A stretch of 64,000 bases of DNA from Viridothelium virens (Eukaryota > Ascomycota > Dothideomycetes > Trypetheliales > Trypetheliaceae), in contig ML991792.1 of the NCBI GenBank assembly GCA_010094025.1, positions 1-64,000 of the forward strand. The letters are read 5' to 3'. Of this stretch, positions 60,554 through 64,000 are shown one piece after another (positions within the stretch are counted from its first letter, which is position 1; each line of letters starts with the position of its first letter). A model generated the notes under the pieces. The model made no database searches, had not been told where the DNA came from, and saw only the letters and a program-made list of their open reading frames with translations. The translations under genes and the position numbers were made by a program.

Positions 60554-62115
60554 ATGCGGATACCAAGTGAGGCACAGTTCGGTGGGGAATTCCTGGGCAA
60601 ACGACAAGATCCTCCTCCCCAAACGACTTCAAGTCCCAGTTCAAGTCCCAGCCCATCCCCGTCATCAACGCCGTCACCAACGACTACAACGCCAAGTCCA
60701 AGTCCTACTTCTAGTCCATCTTCAAGCAGCCATTCGACTAGTTCAAAGACCGTTGCAATCGTACGTCGTTCAACCTCCTTTCCTGCAAATTTACACACTA
60801 ACCCACATGAATCTAGGTCGTTTCCATTGCTGCCGCATTGCTTGTGGTGAACATTATCGTCTTCTTCTACCTCCGCAAAATCCGCCGCCGAAATGCCCCT
60901 CGCCGCTCCACTCAGACCCACTGGCTCAAAGAGAAATGGCAGAGATGGAACCCAAAAGCACATTTCGGAAAAGGAGGCTACTCATCTAGCCTACAACACA
61001 GCGAGCTCTCCTCAACAACAGCACAAGCCGAGGAGGCCTCCCGCTCCGCCTCTCAAGACACCAACCGCCGCAGCGGCGTCGTCAACAACGTCGAAACCGC
61101 CCAACGCGCCAGCGTCGCCTCCACCAACGTCGGCCGCAACACCTCCCTCCGCAGCATCATGACCCTCCCGGCCTACACCCCCTCCGTAAGACCCGACGAG
61201 CAGATCCTCGGACGCGAAGGCGAACGCGGCGGCATCGACACGGTCCTCGAGTTCCCCGAAACCGTCGACGAAGAGGAAGCCCGACGCGAAGAAGAAATGG
61301 AGTCCCTCTACCAAATCCGGCTGCAGCGCCGACGCGAAAACGGTGCGCGCGAAGAACGACGCCGCGCCCGACGCGAAGCGCGCGCTCGCGGCGACCTCGA
61401 CGAAGTAAATCGTCTACGCCGCGAGAGCCGGCTGCAGGCCGACACGTTCGACCCGACTAGCGCCGCCGCGATGATCATCGAGCACCAGACGCGCGGGCGC
61501 GATCGCCGCGTCTCGAGCGTCAGCTATGCGGGCGCGGGGGTCGCGAGGGCGGATGGCACGCGGATCCGCGCGACGTCCGCCGAGAGCAGCAGCGATCGCA
61601 ATCCGTTGCTGTCGTCGGCGGCGTCGATGGGGTCGGAGGGGACCGGTGGTAGCGCGACGGCGTCCGCGGTGGCGGTGGCGGCAAGGAGCAGCCCGTATCA
61701 GCATGCTCGCGGGGCTTCGGAGACGTCGGTGCTGTCGCAGACGACGACGAGGACGACGGCGGCGAGTACGGCGGTGACGGACGATCCCCGGCATGATGAC
61801 GATTATGAGGTGTTGACGCTTGCGCCGACGCGGACGCGGGCGTCGTCGATGGCGCCGTCGACGACGACGGGGGGGAGTGACCTGGGGGAGTCGCGTATTC
61901 CGCTGGTGGATCCGCCCGAGTATGAGAATATGGGGTTTGAAGATGCGCCGCCGTATGAGAGCCCGATTGATCCGAGACGGAGGAGCCTGCTACCACGCAT
62001 TGAGCATCTGCCTGCGATTGAGGTGACGTTGGGAAGTCCCGTGGAGCATCTAGCTCATGGGCATGAGATTACGGAGACGGAGGGGCAAAGAGAGCAAGCG
62101 CAGAGTCAGCGATAG
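60554..62115 (+). CDS. Single-pass membrane protein, Ser/Pro-rich ectodomain
   Basis: Exons 60554-60760 and 60817-62115 encode 501 residues. The N-terminal part ends in 'FLGKRQDPPP' (a Kex2-like KR site), then about 45 residues of Ser/Pro/Thr low complexity, probably O-glycosylated. One helix 'VVSIAAALLVVNIIVFFYL' with positive residues after it (RKIRRR) predicts an outside-in orientation. The long cytoplasmic tail is charged, with an Arg/Glu-rich helix (about 'EEARREEEMESLYQIRLQRR') and two short conserved-looking blocks, 'TLPAYTPSVRPDEQILGREG' and 'PLVDPPEYENMGFEDAPPYE'. The PPxY-like sequences (PPEY, PPY) could recruit an Rsp5-type ubiquitin ligase. It resembles fungal wall-sensor-like proteins of unknown function. 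The first exon may lack its signal peptide. Confidence 0.78.
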
Positions 62116-62895
62116 ACTGCATTGCAACAACTGAATTGATCGACGGGCTGGACAGGTGTATGAAGAAACTTGTGGATATATGGAAGGTGAAGAATTATGG
62201 CCTAATGATCGGATGAAGTCCTTGTGTTTAAGCGAAGATCAGTCTTTATGGTCCTCTATATACCAGACAGCGCTCATTTTTTTTTTTTTTTTGGTTACTT
62301 ACGCATTTCCCCGGCTCTGGTGGACTAATCTTAAGCTTCTTTCGTACATAGATGGGTGGCAGCGAAGTGATTGCGTGGGCATCAGCGGCGAATATGTGGC
62401 TGCCTGGTTCACGAAGCATCTCCTACACAGTACTTTAAGTGACACCATCCTAGAATACACCAGGCAAATCCATATGAGATCAGGACATTGTCATATGCAC
62501 AATCTGATGATCGATGGTGCTTTCTACTGGCAATTGTGAGATCAGTTATGATTCCTAGGATCCGAGTTGAAGAATTTGTTTGCGAAAACATCGAGACGAA
62601 ATTGGCCAAACTACTGTGAAAAGATCCAGCTTTGATCTGCTGTGGGTCTGATTACAAGCCTGAAAGAGATACCTACTTATACCCTGCGGTGGTTGCATGT
62701 TGTGGCTGTCTATTAGCATCAACCCTGCAGCCAATCAAATTTTAAGGGTTATGGCAAGCGTGCAAGGGGGAATGAGACTCCGACGTCACCCTCCTGAAGT
62801 CGAAATTTTAACTTGTCCAATTCAGCGCCAATTCGCGACTTCAGAAGTCCAGAATTCACACTACTCGCAGCCTGAGTCCGTCGACCAAACCGAAG
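62116..62895. other. Intergenic, poly-T tract
   Basis: A 780-bp spacer with a T homopolymer of about 15-16 at 62277-62292. The rest is the promoter of the FKBP gene. No gene is recognised. Confidence 0.45.
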
Positions 62896-63358
62896 ATGCG
62901 TCTTGCCATCCTTTCTAGCGTTTTCGCTCTTCTCGCTCTTACCAGCGCCCTCGACAAACCTCTTGATATCCAGGTCACTTCGCCCGTCGAATGCGAACGA
63001 AAAACTAAGACCGGCGACAAGGTCGAAGTCCATTATCGCGGTACTCTTGCGGCTGATGGCACCGAGTTTGACGCTTCATACAACCGTGGACAGCCGTTAT
63101 CATTTTTCGTGGGAAAGGGCGCTGTCATCAAGGGATGGGATCTGGGCTTGTTGGACATGTGCATTGGTGAGAAGAGGAAATTGACCATCCAGCCGGAATA
63201 TGGATATGGAGCCAACGGCATGGGCCCAATCCCCGCGAATAGTGTGTTGAGTACGTACACGTGGAAGGAATGTGGAGGCTGCGTGTGATGGCTAACCGTT
63301 GGCAGTTTTCGAGACGGAGCTTGTGGGTATCGGTGGAGTTCCAAAGGACGAGCTTTGA
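62896..63358 (+). CDS. fkbp2: ER FKBP-type peptidyl-prolyl isomerase (FKBP2)
   Basis: Exons 62896-63250 and 63306-63358 encode 135 residues. A signal peptide '[17 protein letters not shown]' precedes the FKBP domain: '[20 protein letters not shown]', '[20 protein letters not shown]', '[15 protein letters not shown]' and, across the intron, '[11 protein letters not shown]'. The active-site aromatic residues (Y, F, W, Y, F) are present. The protein ends in KDEL, an ER-retention signal, so it acts as a proline isomerase in the ER lumen and should bind FK506/rapamycin. The length and single FKBP domain fit FKBP2 (yeast Fpr2). Confidence 0.95.
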
Positions 63359-64000
63359 TTGCACGGGACAGGGAAGGCTAAGCACCTGATGGCCACGCCT
63401 CAGACACACAGTGTACTATTGCGACCTACTTTCTAGCACGTGGACATTACTTGAAATCGTGTCCCACTTTTGATATAGAGGATCTCGATTGCCTGTGACT
63501 GTCGCGAGGGTTTATGCGGAGCACATGGGAAAGAGCACCAATGAAATCGTGGTAAGATATCGAGGAGTGAGAAGAACTGTTGGGAAATGTCGTGAAGCTC
63601 ACCAGTCTCAACAAATTAGCTCAGGCAAAATCACTACGATAATCACAAAACGCGTCACGGGCGAAACGTGAATGCCAATGCCAAGCCGATAAGCGGACCA
63701 AGAATCAAGCATAAAAGCGAGCCATGTTCCCCCTCCAAATTCTTCGCTGCATAGAACAATTCCTACAACCCTTTGGGATTGCAAGACACTCATCTTGACT
63801 CCCCTTTTACATCTTTTATATATATAAGACATACCTCAGACCTCATCCAGCCTTGACCAATACATAGTTAATGCATTGATCAGATGGATTGAAGCTCACC
63901 TCTTTCATCAACCCTCTTGCCCCTACAAGGCATCTTCGTTGTGCATTATCCAAAGTCCCCATTGCGCAACTCAGACTCAACTTCATACACTTGTCGGCTT
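63359..64000. other. Intergenic to window edge
   Basis: 642 bp with short frames only and no recognised feature. A gene may begin beyond the right edge. Confidence 0.4.

Noticed and set aside
61012-61996. Several long frames antisense or out of frame with the membrane-protein gene
   Set aside because: Low-complexity Arg/Ala/Ser/Pro shadows of a GC-rich exon.

Overview
The window is nuclear DNA of a filamentous ascomycete (Pezizomycotina). The evidence is spliceosomal introns of about 45-60 nt in nearly every gene, fungal-type secondary metabolism, a Zn2Cys6 regulator, and fungal forms of MSH6, Ran and a KDEL-tailed FKBP. I cannot fix the class or genus from sequence alone.

Left part (about 0.15-34.8 kb): accessory metabolism. 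A polyketide synthase remnant and a rhodopsin-domain membrane protein gene come first. Then a compact cluster fills about 3.4-31.7 kb and contains nearly every core function of epipolythiodioxopiperazine (ETP) biosynthesis. These are a two-module NRPS (gliP type), glutathione transferase (gliG), gamma-glutamylcyclotransferase-like protein (gliK), membrane dipeptidase (gliJ), PLP C-S lyase-like aminotransferase (gliI), dithiol oxidase (gliT), two P450s (one gliC-like), an O-methyltransferase (gliM type), an N-methyltransferase-like protein (gliN type), an MFS pump (gliA type) and a Zn2Cys6 regulator (gliZ type). A DMATS-family aromatic prenyltransferase sits at the left edge and shares a bidirectional promoter with the gliI homologue. 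That promoter carries a perfect TCGG-N3-CCGA site, the published GliZ consensus. In the expected scheme the NRPS condenses two amino acids, P450 oxidation gives an electrophile that GliG loads with glutathione, GliK/GliJ trim the adduct, GliI cleaves to thiols, GliT closes the disulfide, and methyl- and prenyltransferases decorate. By architecture the product should be a prenylated ETP related to the sirodesmin/gliotoxin family.

Right margin of the cluster (32.3-34.8 kb): an aldo-keto reductase gene whose frame is interrupted once, and a decayed C-terminal half of a fungal diterpene synthase. Together with the left PKS remnant, these suggest the ETP cluster sits in an older, partly decayed metabolite island.

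Right part (35.4-64 kb): conserved genes. These are MSH6, a small mitochondrial coiled-coil protein with a 22-nt microexon, an Irc21-type cytochrome b5 protein, a DUF2264 protein, a GT90/CAP10 glycosyltransferase, Ran GTPase, an aldehyde dehydrogenase, three low-complexity or fungal-specific proteins and an ER FKBP. About 2.8 kb (49.3-52.1 kb) holds no gene I can recognise.

Non-genic structure of note: a 185-bp MITE with 48-bp perfect inverted termini, a 13-bp minisatellite plus TCGG/CCGA half-sites upstream of the gliC-like P450, a GC-AG intron in the dipeptidase, and a recurrent coding-strand shift from C-rich to G-rich sequence within several genes.
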